Source: CAZBQG01 sp964493945
Lineage (GTDB): Bacteria; Pseudomonadota; Alphaproteobacteria; Rhodospirillales; UBA2165
Reading direction: 5' to 3'
NCBI GenBank assembly: GCA_964493945.1
Contig: CAZBQG010000086.1
Location: 1 to 16,053, forward strand
Length of the DNA: 16,053 nucleotides
Positions within the stretch are counted from its first letter, which is position 1. Each line of letters begins with the position of its first letter. The translations under genes were made by a program, and so were the position numbers. Positions 1-6,985 of this stretch are shown here, piece after piece. Under the pieces are notes generated by a model. It did no database searches. It had not been told where the DNA came from and saw nothing but the letters and a program-made list of their open reading frames with translations.

Positions 1-1566
1 CAACCCCCAACAACCCCCGCCGAGTGGTTCGAGCTTGGCGTCGAGCGCGAATCCAACGGTGATGCTTCCGACGCCCTGGCCGCCTACACCGAAGCCACAA
101 ACTTGGAGCCCGGCATGGCCGAGGCCCATCACAACCAGGGCAGGCTGCTGCGTGGCATGGGCCGCGCCGCCGAGGGGGCCAAGGCTGGGCTTCGGGCCGT
201 TGCCTTGCGGCCCGATCATCCCGCCTTGCGTCTGTCCCTGGGGCTGTCTTTGGAAAGCGTCGGGCAGGTAGATGCGGCGCGCGAGCAATATGAGGCGGCG
301 CTGGAATTGCGGCCGGATTACGCCGAGGCTGCCGGTAATCTGGGGCGGCTTTTGTATCAGATGGGGGAGCCGCTGGCCGGGATCAGTGCGCTGGAAGGGG
401 CGGTTGCCTCCGAGCCTGCGCAGGCGGGGCTTTGGCTTAATCTGAGCAATGCGCAGATCCATGCCGGGCGGCCCGATGACGCGCTTGGCTCCCTGGACAA
501 GGCATTGGAATTGGCGCCCGGTCAGGCGCAGATATTTAATTCACGGGGCACGGCGCTTTCCGTGATGGGCCGGGACGCGGATGCTATTGGCGCCTTTCGC
601 CGGGCCGTGGAACTGGCGCCTGGTCTGGCCGAAGCCCACGAAAATCTGGGCCAGGCCCTGTTGCAGGCGGGAGAGATGGCCGAGGGCTGGGGGGAATATG
701 GCTGGCGCTGGCAAAACCCCAACAACGCCTTGACCAAGCCATCCTTTGAGGCACCCAAATGGGACGGGTCTCCCCTGGCCGGGCGCAGGCTGCTGCTTCA
801 CGGCGAACAGGGGCTGGGGGATTCTATTCAGTTCATCCGCTATGCGGGGCTGATCGATAAATCGGGCCGTGGGGAGGTCATCCTGGCCTGCCAGCGCCCA
901 TTGATGAGCCTGCTGGCGGGGGCCGACGGGGTGGACCGGGTGGTTGAACTGGGCGCCGATCCCGGCCCCTTCGATGTTTGGGCCGCGCTTTTGGATCTGC
1001 CTGGGATATTGCCGGGTGATGCCATTCCCGCCGCCACGCCTTATTTGCGGCCGATCAGCGCGCCTTCGCACCACCGCCGCCCATCGGGTGCGGAGTGTCT
1101 GGTAGCGTTCGCCTGGGCGGGGCGGGCCAAATATGTGCATGACGCCTGGCGGGACCGGTCTTGCCCGGCCGGCCTGTTCAGGTGCCTGGCCCAGGTTCCG
1201 GGCGTTCATCTGGCTGCCTTGCAAAAAGGCGACGGGGCGGATCAGGTGTTCCAACTGGCGGATTTGGAGAATGTTTCCGACTGGGGTCCGGCCTGCGCCG
1301 ATTTCGAGGCCGACGCGGCGGCCTTGGCGGGCGTGGATCTGGTCATCACGGTGGATACGGCCCTGGCCCATCTGGCGGGGGCCTTGGGGCTGCCTTGCTG
1401 GATCATCTTGCCCCATGCGCCGGATTGGCGGTGGGGGCGGGGTGGGGTGGAGTCCGTCTGGTATCCCACCGTCCGGCTGTTTCAGCAGCCAAGTCCCGGG
1501 GACTGGCAGAGTGTGTTTTCAGAGTTGGAAGAAATCCTGGAAGAATTTGCAAATTCCACTGGATAA
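1..1566 (+). CDS. TPR-repeat protein with C-terminal glycosyltransferase-like domain (5' partial)
   Basis: The frame is open to the left edge. The first codons already encode a TPR helix pair (EWFELGVERESNGDASDALA), so the true start lies outside the window. Of 521 visible residues, about 1-230 are consecutive 34-residue TPR units with the usual A/G-Y/F-P spacing (endings such as LEPGMAEA, LRPDYAEA, LAPGQAQI, LAPGLAEA). From about 260 the protein resembles the GT9/heptosyltransferase-like domain that follows TPRs in many proteobacterial proteins: HGEQGLGDSIQFIRY at 267-281, DTALAHLAGA at 452-461 and DWRWG at 475-479. The TPR part should bind proteins; the tail may transfer a sugar to a protein or surface polymer, but acceptor and donor cannot be read from sequence. 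There is no signal peptide in the visible part. The gene stands alone, and an AT-rich gap follows it. The domain architecture is well supported; the enzymatic role is inferred. Confidence 0.85.
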   Translation, partial: QPPTTPAEWFELGVERESNGDASDALAAYTEATNLEPGMAEAHHNQGRLLRGMGRAAEGAKAGLRAVALRPDHPALRLSLGLSLESVGQVDAAREQYEAALELRPDYAEAAGNLGRLLYQMGEPLAGISALEGAVASEPAQAGLWLNLSNAQIHAGRPDDALGSLDKALELAPGQAQIFNSRGTALSVMGRDADAIGAFRRAVELAPGLAEAHENLGQALLQAGEMAEGWGEYGWRWQNPNNALTKPSFEAPKWDGSPLAGRRLLLHGEQGLGDSIQFIRYAGLIDKSGRGEVILACQRPLMSLLAGADGVDRVVELGADPGPFDVWAALLDLPGILPGDAIPAATPYLRPISAPSHHRRPSGAECLVAFAWAGRAKYVHDAWRDRSCPAGLFRCLAQVPGVHLAALQKGDGADQVFQLADLENVSDWGPACADFEADAAALAGVDLVITVDTALAHLAGALGLPCWIILPHAPDWRWGRGGVESVWYPTVRLFQQPSPGDWQSVFSELEEILEEFANSTG

Positions 1567-1584
1567 ATAGCCTATAAGCTATTG

Positions 1585-1608
1585 CAATAAAACAATAAAA
1601 CAATAAAA
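1585..1608. repeat. three perfect tandem copies of CAATAAAA
   Basis: The 8-bp unit CAATAAAA occurs three times in a row without mismatch, just after the TPR gene. It begins the AT-rich stretch upstream of nrdJ. It may act as an UP-like or bend-prone tract, or simply be a slippage repeat; nothing in the sequence decides. Confidence 0.7.
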
Positions 1609-1615
1609 AAATAAT

Positions 1616-1631
1616 AATCCATATATTGTGT
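1616..1631. promoter_or_regulatory. candidate NrdR box 1
   Basis: AATCCATATATTGTGT matches 13 of 16 positions of the NrdR box pattern as I recall it (acaCwATATATwGTGt). NrdR represses ribonucleotide reductase genes when dATP is high, and nrdJ is the next gene. The conserved C of this box lies 62 bp, about six helical turns, from that of box 2. Confidence 0.5.
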
Positions 1632-1666
1632 CCCTCCGCCGACACTGTTTTCAGGTGCTTGCCTGC

Positions 1667-1714
1667 TAACCCCTTTACCACTATATCTGTTAACCCCTCT
1701 ACTACTATATATAG
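1667..1714. repeat. 24-bp imperfect tandem duplication carrying NrdR-like boxes
   Basis: Two adjacent 24-bp units (1667-1690 and 1691-1714) share 18 of their first 20 bases: TAACCCCTTTACCACTATAT and TAACCCCTCTACTACTATAT. Each unit places an ACTATAT box core at the same place, so the duplication created a second operator-like copy. The ends of the units have diverged: the first continues CTGT and the second ATAG, which completes a perfect palindrome only in the second copy. Confidence 0.8.
1678..1693. promoter_or_regulatory. candidate NrdR box 2 (degenerate)
   Basis: CCACTATATCTGTTAA has the conserved left half of an NrdR box (CACTATAT), but its right half is poor, with about 10 of 16 positions matching. 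It is the first unit of the 24-bp tandem duplication. It may be a weak or decayed site next to the stronger box 3. Confidence 0.35.
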
Positions 1715-1717
1715 TGA
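1702..1717. promoter_or_regulatory. candidate NrdR box 3 (palindromic core)
   Basis: CTACTATATATAGTGA contains the perfect 12-bp palindrome ACTATATATAGT and matches the NrdR pattern across its core. It lies 213 bases upstream of the nrdJ start. Its centre is 24 bp from box 2. As I recall, tandem NrdR boxes usually sit about three helical turns (31-32 bp) apart, so this spacing is unusual. Confidence 0.55.
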
Positions 1718-1757
1718 TCAAATCAAATAAATAATCAAAATATTGAAAAAACCTGTT

Positions 1758-1772
1758 GTGGATTGAATCCAC
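1758..1772. other. perfect 15-bp palindrome (7-bp arms, 1-base centre)
   Basis: GTGGATT-G-AATCCAC is a perfect inverted repeat in the nrdJ leader. The one-base centre is too tight for an RNA hairpin with all seven pairs, so a dimeric DNA-binding protein site is the simpler reading. No known operator is recognised. Confidence 0.5.
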
Positions 1773-1805
1773 TTCCGCTAGGTTTGCCCCTCGTCATAAA
1801 TTAAA

Positions 1806-1821
1806 CCACCATATCTTGTGC
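1806..1821. promoter_or_regulatory. candidate NrdR box 4
   Basis: CCACCATATCTTGTGC matches about 12 of 16 NrdR box positions, with both half-site cores (CAC and TTGTG) present. It lies about 110 bases before the nrdJ start and 104 bp (ten helical turns) from box 3. If transcription starts upstream of it, this site would be a roadblock operator. Confidence 0.4.
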
Positions 1822-1873
1822 TTAGGGGATGGCGGGATCTTAAATTGCGGTGGCTGGCCTGGGAGACAGAGAA

Positions 1874-1911
1874 CGTTCCCAATGAGGAACGCCGATGTCG
1901 GCCTCCATCGG
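1874..1911 (+). other. two abutting hairpins in the nrdJ leader
   Basis: CGTTCC (1874-1879) pairs with GGAACG (1886-1891) across a CAATGA loop. The next base begins CCGATG (1892-1897), which pairs with CATCGG (1906-1911). Both stems are perfect six-pair helices with no spacer, so they could stack coaxially. They end nine bases before the GAGGGG ribosome binding site of nrdJ. No T tract follows, so this is not a terminator. It may be a translational control or mRNA-stability structure. Confidence 0.45.
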
Positions 1912-1929
1912 GGAAAAACTGAGGGGCTT

Positions 1930-4900
1930 ATGCGTATACAACGATTCTTTACCGAACAGGAAACCGCGCCCTATGGCGCTACCGAATTCCGCACAACGTC
2001 CAGCGAAATCCGCAATCCGGACGGCTCGGTGGTCTTTGCCTTGGACGAGATGGAGGTGCCGGCCCATTGGTCGCAGGTGGCCTGCGACGTGCTGGCCCAG
2101 AAATATTTCCGCAAGGCGGGCGTGCCGGCCAGGCTCAAAAAAGTCGAGGAAAATGACGTTCCTTCCTGGCTTTGGCGATCAGAGCCCGATGAGGCGGTGC
2201 TGGCCGGATTACCGGAAGATGAGCGCCTTGGCGGGGAGGTCACGGCCAAGCGGGTCTTTCACCGGCTGGTCGGCACCTGGACCTATTGGGGCTGGAAGGG
2301 CGGCTATTTCGACGGCGAGGAAGACGCAAGAGCCTATTACGATGAAATGTGTCACATGCTGTGTCACCAGCGTTGCGCGCCCAATTCGCCCCAATGGTTC
2401 AATACAGGTCTGCATTGGGCCTATGGCATCGATGGTCCTGCCCAGGGGCATCATTATGTGGATTTCGATACCGGGCAATTGACCCAGTCGGACTCCGCCT
2501 ACGCCCACCCCCAGCCCCATGCCTGCTTTATCCAGGGCATCGAGGATGATCTGGTCAATGAAGGGGGCATCANNNNNNNNNNTGGATTTGTGGGTGCGCG
2601 AAGCGCGCCTGTTCAAATATGGCTCGGGCACGGGCACTAATTTCTCGGCCCTCCGGGGCGCTGACGAGCCCCTGTCCGGCGGCGGTAAATCCTCCGGCGT
2701 CATGAGTTTTCTCAAAATAGGCGACCGGGCGGCGGGCGCCATCAAATCGGGCGGCACCACGCGGCGCGCGGCCAAGATGGTCATTTTGGATGCGGATCAT
2801 CCGGATATTGAAGAATTCGTCAATTGGAAGGCGCGCGAAGAGCAAAAGGTCGCGGCCCTGGTGGCCGGGTCCAAGATTACGGAAAAGAATCTGAACGCGG
2901 TGATCAAGGCCTGCGGTGAAGGCGAGGGGGAAGATGCCTTCAAGCCCGCCGGCAATGCGCATTTGAAGAAGGCGATCAGCGAGGCAAGGCGCGCCATGAT
3001 CCCGGAAAACTGCATCCAGCGGGCCATCGAATATGCCCGGCAGGGATTCACCTGGATGGAATTTCCCACCTTTGATACGGATTGGGATTCGGATGCCTAT
3101 CTCACCGTGTCCGGGCAGAATTCAAACAATACGGTGCGCGTCACCGATGATTTCCTGCGCCGGGTGGGTGATGACGGGGATTGGGATCTTATCCAGCGCA
3201 CCGATGGGGAAGTGTCCAAAACCCTCAAGGCCCGTGATTTGTGGGATCAGATCGGCGAAGCCGCCTGGTCCTGCGCCGATCCCGGCCTGCAATATGACAC
3301 CACCATCAATGACTGGCACACCTGCCCCGATTCGGACCGCATCAACGGCTCAAACCCGTGCTCCGAATATATGTTCCTGGATGACACGGCCTGCAATCTG
3401 GCGTCTCTCAACCTGAAGGCCTTTCAAACCGATGACGGCAGCTTCGATTGTGAGGCTTTCGCCTATACGGTGCGTCTGTGGACCATCAATCTTGAAATCG
3501 CCGTGATGATGGCCCAGTTCCCGTCGGCCCAGATCGCCGAACTGTCTTACCGCTATCGCACCTTGGGGTTGGGTTATGCCAATCTGGGCGGGCTTTTGAT
3601 GTCCATGGCCTTGTCTTATGATTCAGATGAAGGCCGGGCCATCTGCGCCGCCATCAGCGCCCTGATGACCGGCACGAGTTACGCAACATCGGCCGAAATG
3701 GCCGGGCTTTTGGGTGCCTTTCCGGGCTTTGACGCGAACCGCGAACCCATGATGCGGGTCATCCGCAATCATCGGCGGGCGGCTTATGGCGAAACCGGTG
3801 GCTACGAAGATTTGTCCATCCTGCCCGTTCCCCTGGAGGATGCGCCAGCCGTTGGCGGAGAAGGGGCCCTCGCACAACTTATCCATATGGCCCGGCTGTC
3901 CTGGGATCAGGCGCTTTCCGGCGGTGAGGCATATGGCTACCGCAACGCCCAGGTTTCGGTGGTCGCACCGACCGGGACCATCGGCCTGATCATGGATTGC
4001 GACACGACGGGTATCGAGCCCGATTTCGCCCTGGTTAAATTCAAGAAACTGGCGGGCGGCGGTTATTTCAAAATCATCAACCGTTCCGTTCCCCAGGCAT
4101 TGGCCCGGTTGGGCTATGGCGATACCGAAATCCGGGAAATGGAGAAATACGCCATCGGTCACGGCACGCTGAAGGGCTCGCCGGCCATAGGCCATGAGGC
4201 GCTGGCCCAGAAGGGCTTCACCGAAGATGCCTTGGGGCTTTTGGACGGCGCCTTAAAAGACGCCTTCGACATCAAATTCGTCTTCAACAAATGGACTTTG
4301 GGCGAGGATTTTTGCACCCAGACTTTGGGCTTCACGGAACGCCAGCTGGACGATATGTCGTTTGACATGCTGGGGGCGCTGGGCTTTTCGCCCGAAGACG
4401 TGGCGGCGGCCAACATCCATGTCTGCGGCGCCATGTCCCTGGAGAACGCGCCACATCTCAAGAATGAGCACCTGGCCGTGTTTGATTGCGCCAATCCCTG
4501 CGGGCGCGATGGCAAACGGTTCCTCTCGGTGGACAGCCATATCCGTATGAACGCGGCGGCGCAGCCATTCATTACGGGCGCCATCTCCAAGACCATCAAC
4601 ATGCCCAACAGTGCCAGCATTGAGGATTGCAAGGAAGCCTATGCCTTGTCCTGGCGCCTGGGGCTTAAGGCCAACGCCCTTTACCGGGATGGATCGAAAC
4701 TTTCCCAGCCATTGGCCGGGGCCGATCTGGGCCTGGAGGAAGACGGCGCCGAACTGGCCGAGGAACTGGCAGAAGAGCCTTCTGCTGTGCGGGCCGAAAT
4801 CGTCGCCGAACGGGTGGTTGAGCGCTTTGTCGCCAAACGGGCCCGTCTGCCCCACCGGCGCAAGGGCTATACGCAAAAGGCATCCGTCGGTGGGCATAAG

Positions 4901-5584
4901 GTCTATCTCAGGACCGGCGAATATGAGGAAGGCCAAGTAGGCGAGATATTCATAGACATGCACAAGGAAGGTGCCGCCTTTCGTTCGCTGATGAATAATT
5001 TCGCCATCGCCATATCCATCGCCCTGCAATATGGCGTTCCTCTTGACGAGTTTGTCGAAGCCTTCACCTTCACCCGCTTCGAGCCGTCGGGCGTGGTCGA
5101 GGGCAATGATTCCATCAAGATGGCCACATCGATCCTGGATTACATCTTCCGCGAATTGGCGGTTTCCTATATGGGACGCAACGATCTTGCCCATGTGCAG
5201 CCCGACGATTTGAAGCCCGACACCGTCGGCAGGGGCAGCGAGGATGGCGCCGTGCCGGTCGCCAGGGTGGCCAGCCAGGGTTACCTCAGATCCAACCTTC
5301 TAGTTCTCAACGGCGGCAAAAGTGCCGCCGGCGCCGAAGGCGGCGGCCAGGAAGCAACCATGAGCGCCGCCGGCGCCGCCGCCACCTCCCAGACCGTGGT
5401 TATACAGCCTCTCGATATGGGCGGCAAAATGAGTGGCTCCCAACCCGCCACGGATTTGGTGCGCGAAGCCAAGATGAAGGGCTATGAGGGTGACGCTTGT
5501 GGAGATTGTGGCAATTTCACATTGGTGCGCAACGGGACCTGCATGAAATGCCTGACCTGCGGCGCCACGAGCGGATGTTCATGA
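1930..5584 (+). CDS. nrdJ: Class II (adenosylcobalamin-dependent) ribonucleoside-diphosphate reductase, interrupted by an N run
   Basis: This cytoplasmic enzyme makes deoxyribonucleotides using an adenosylcobalamin-generated thiyl radical, so it does not need oxygen. The ATG at 1930 follows GAGGGG and gives MRIQRFFTEQ, the usual family N-terminus. Residues up to 214 are in one frame and the rest, from 2584 on, in another; the only break is the 10-N run. Removing the Ns joins ATC-A to TG-GAT as EGGI-M-DLWVREARLF, which matches the family sequence as I know it, giving one 1214-residue protein of typical length. Visible features are Cys199 in ACFIQ, the NPCSE active-site motif with thiyl Cys474 and Glu476, a Gly/Ala-rich linker, and a C-terminal CxxC...CxxCxxC zinc-ribbon-like tail (CGDC, CMKCLTC). 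It is probably controlled by NrdR through upstream boxes. No cobalamin riboswitch was recognised. The tail-to-tail neighbour is the phosphonate operon. Confidence 0.95.
2573..2582. other. 10-N assembly gap, apparently of zero true length
   Basis: Ten Ns lie inside nrdJ. The bases before (GGGGGCATCA) and after (TGGATTTGTG) form ATC ATG GAT TTG when joined directly. That restores both the reading frame and the conserved I-M-D-L sequence. The Ns therefore look like a scaffolder's placeholder rather than missing DNA, and the apparent frameshift is an artefact. Confidence 0.85.
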
Positions 5585-5619
5585 CCGGCCAAAACAACAG
5601 AAATTCCCAAATGGGATAT

Positions 5620-5699
5620 CAGTTCCTCCCTGGTGAACTTGGGGTGCGCTCCTGTTCCGCCCTGCCTATTACGGATCAGTCGCACCCCATTTTTTTCCA
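5620..5699. repeat. palindromic intergenic repeat, copy 1
   Basis: This 80-bp unit is repeated 89 bp further on with few differences. It has a GGGGTGCG / CGCACCCC outer stem (5641-5648 with 5681-5688) and an inner CTGTTCCG / CGGATCAG stem with one mismatch (5652-5659 with 5672-5679). It begins CAGTTCCTCCCTGGTGAACT and ends with a T7 tract and CCA. It looks like a dispersed REP-like element, though other genomic copies cannot be seen from here. Confidence 0.8.
5641..5696 (+). terminator. Rho-independent terminator of nrdJ (first of two)
   Basis: A GC-rich eight-pair stem with an inner stem is followed by A and seven Ts (5690-5696), 56 bases after the nrdJ stop. The T tract is on the + strand only, so it serves nrdJ and not the opposing operon. 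Confidence 0.65.
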
Positions 5700-5708
5700 C
5701 CGGGACCC

Positions 5709-5789
5709 CAGTTCCTCCCTGGTGAACTTGGGGTGCGCTCCTGATCCGTCCTGCCTTATAGCGGATTAGTCGCACCCCATTTTTTTCCA
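5709..5789. repeat. palindromic intergenic repeat, copy 2
   Basis: This is the second copy of the 80-bp unit, with one extra base and a few substitutions. The substitutions are compensating: the inner stem CTGATCCG / CGGATTAG (5741-5748 with 5762-5769) pairs fully with one G-U. It is also bounded by GGACCCC (5703-5709) and GGGGTCC (5792-5798), a perfect 7-bp inverted repeat, and CCTCCCTGG nearly complements CCAGGGGGG. This copy therefore looks like the more complete element. Confidence 0.8.
5730..5786 (+). terminator. Rho-independent terminator of nrdJ (second of two)
   Basis: GGGGTGCG (5730-5737) pairs with CGCACCCC (5771-5778), with an inner fully paired stem, and is followed by A and T7 (5780-5786). 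It would back up the first terminator and protect the convergent operon, whose last stop codon is about 60 bases away. Confidence 0.65.
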
Positions 5790-5845
5790 GGGGGGTCCAT
5801 GTAGAAAATTACTTTAGCCTTGCCTGGCCTTGTTTGGCAAACGGG

Positions 5846-6985
5846 TTAGCTGTCTTTAAGGAAATCCTTAAAGCGGCGCGCCACATCAGGCGGGGCGACG
5901 GTGGGGCGGCCCAGATTATCAATGGAGCCGGGCGCCATGCGCAAATGTATGAAGCTGGTCTCATCCCCCGCTAGTGAAGCCGCCAGGGCTTGTTCCAGTC
6001 CAGCCAGATCATCGCAGGCATAGGCCGCCCCATAGCCCAGCGCGCGGGCCACATGGGCGAATTCCACATTGGGGCTGACAGTGGCCTGACCGCCGGTGGA
6101 ATCATGCACCCCGTTATCCAGCACTATATGGATCAGATTGCCGAGCCCCCGGGCGCCGATGGTGGCCATGTTGCCGAGGCTCATCAAGGCAGCTCCGTCG
6201 CCATCCAGCAGGATGACCGGGCGGGATGAATTCAGCGCCACCCCCAACCCCAGGCCCGATGCGCAGCCCATGGAGCCCACCAGATAAAAATGCTGTTCCC
6301 TGTCGGCCAGGGTGAACAATTCCCGCCCTGATTTTCCGGTGGTGGCGATAACCGCCGCAGCGCCCGGAATACCGGCCAGAATCCGCTCCAGCGCCGCCAT
6401 GCGCGCCACCGGCTGACCACGGCTCAGCAAATCCTGCACCTCGCAGCGGGGCTTTGGCTGAAGGGGGGCCTGATCCAACGGCTCGGGCGCCACCGCGCCT
6501 TTTTCCATGACCAGACCGACGGGAAGCCCGCCTTCCTCCATCACGCTTTCCGCCGCATCCAGACAGGCCGCTACTTCGTCCGCCGTGTGGGGGAAGGGCA
6601 TGCAGCGCAGGCGCAGGGTCTCCATCAGGCTGTGGGTGATGGTCCCCATAAGCTGGTGTTGGGGTTCGTCCTTGACGCCCGGCTGGGCCCGCCAGGTGGC
6701 GATGAGTAGAGTAGGGATTTTAAAGGGAAAATTTAACGATGCCAATGGGTTGACACAGTTTCCTAAACCGGAATTTTGGCACATGACGACGGTCTTACGG
6801 CCCGCTAGCCAAGCCCCGGCGGCGATCGCCACGGCTTCGCCCTCCTGGGTCGCGCCGATATAATCGCTGTGGGGCGATCCGATCACCCGGTTGATGAAGG
6901 GCTGCAGGATGGAGCAGGGCACGCCGCTGTAAAAATCAAATCCCCGCCCGCCGGCCGGGTCCAGGAAATCATCGGCCTGGATCAT
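5846..6985 (-). CDS. aepY: Phosphonopyruvate decarboxylase, thiamine diphosphate-dependent
   Basis: It decarboxylates phosphonopyruvate to phosphonoacetaldehyde, the irreversible step that pulls the unfavourable PEP mutase reaction forward. The 379-residue protein has the normal family length. Visible features are GVPCSILQPF near 21-30, the QEGEAVAIAAG segment with the glutamate that activates the cofactor near 50, and the thiamine-diphosphate/Mg motif starting GDG at 262-264 and ending LDNGVHDSTGG. The start ATG at 6985 overlaps the stop of the upstream PEP mutase gene as ATGA, indicating translational coupling. The longer in-frame reading to 7036 lies inside that gene and is not part of the family. 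It is the last gene of the operon; only a weak TTGCC/GGCAA hairpin (5820-5840) follows. Sulfopyruvate decarboxylase is a related alternative, but the adjacent PEP mutase decides for phosphonate metabolism. Confidence 0.93.
   Translation of the reverse strand: MIQADDFLDPAGGRGFDFYSGVPCSILQPFINRVIGSPHSDYIGATQEGEAVAIAAGAWLAGRKTVVMCQNSGLGNCVNPLASLNFPFKIPTLLIATWRAQPGVKDEPQHQLMGTITHSLMETLRLRCMPFPHTADEVAACLDAAESVMEEGGLPVGLVMEKGAVAPEPLDQAPLQPKPRCEVQDLLSRGQPVARMAALERILAGIPGAAAVIATTGKSGRELFTLADREQHFYLVGSMGCASGLGLGVALNSSRPVILLDGDGAALMSLGNMATIGARGLGNLIHIVLDNGVHDSTGGQATVSPNVEFAHVARALGYGAAYACDDLAGLEQALAASLAGDETSFIHLRMAPGSIDNLGRPTVAPPDVARRFKDFLKDS

Larger units (their letters stand above)
1567..1929. other. 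AT-rich intergenic region upstream of nrdJ
   Basis: This 363-base stretch holds no convincing gene. Its first ~190 bases are strongly AT-rich against GC-rich neighbours and should contain the nrdJ promoter. It includes a triple CAATAAAA repeat, four sequences resembling NrdR boxes, a 24-bp tandem duplication, a short perfect palindrome (1758-1772) and two adjacent hairpins ending 18 bases before the nrdJ start. A TTG at 1756 is in frame with nrdJ, but it lies within the regulatory region and would add 58 residues absent from the family. I cannot place a -35/-10 pair with confidence. Confidence 0.7.

Noticed and set aside
541..1416. 291-codon minus-strand open frame within the TPR gene
   Set aside because: It mirrors TPR/glycosyltransferase coding sequence and is rich in Arg, Gly, Pro and Gln, as expected for a shadow.
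1567..1582. ATAGC/GCTAT hairpin after the TPR gene as a terminator
   Set aside because: It has only five pairs, three of them A-T, and no following T tract on the coding strand.
1773..1929. Possible cobalamin riboswitch before nrdJ
   Set aside because: A CTGGGAGACAG stretch near 1860 faintly recalls part of the B12 element, but the GCCACTG box and the rest of the conserved core are absent.
4253..5194. 313-codon minus-strand open frame within nrdJ
   Set aside because: It lies wholly inside a conserved nrdJ coding region and has no recognisable domain or start signal.
5482..5775. Minus-strand open frame with an internally repeated peptide
   Set aside because: The repetition comes from the two copies of the palindromic DNA repeat, and the frame runs into the end of nrdJ. 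There is no ribosome binding site or recognisable domain.
5846..6985. Sulfopyruvate decarboxylase (coenzyme M pathway)
   Set aside because: The enzymes are related, but the directly overlapping PEP mutase gene and the bacterial context favour phosphonopyruvate as substrate.
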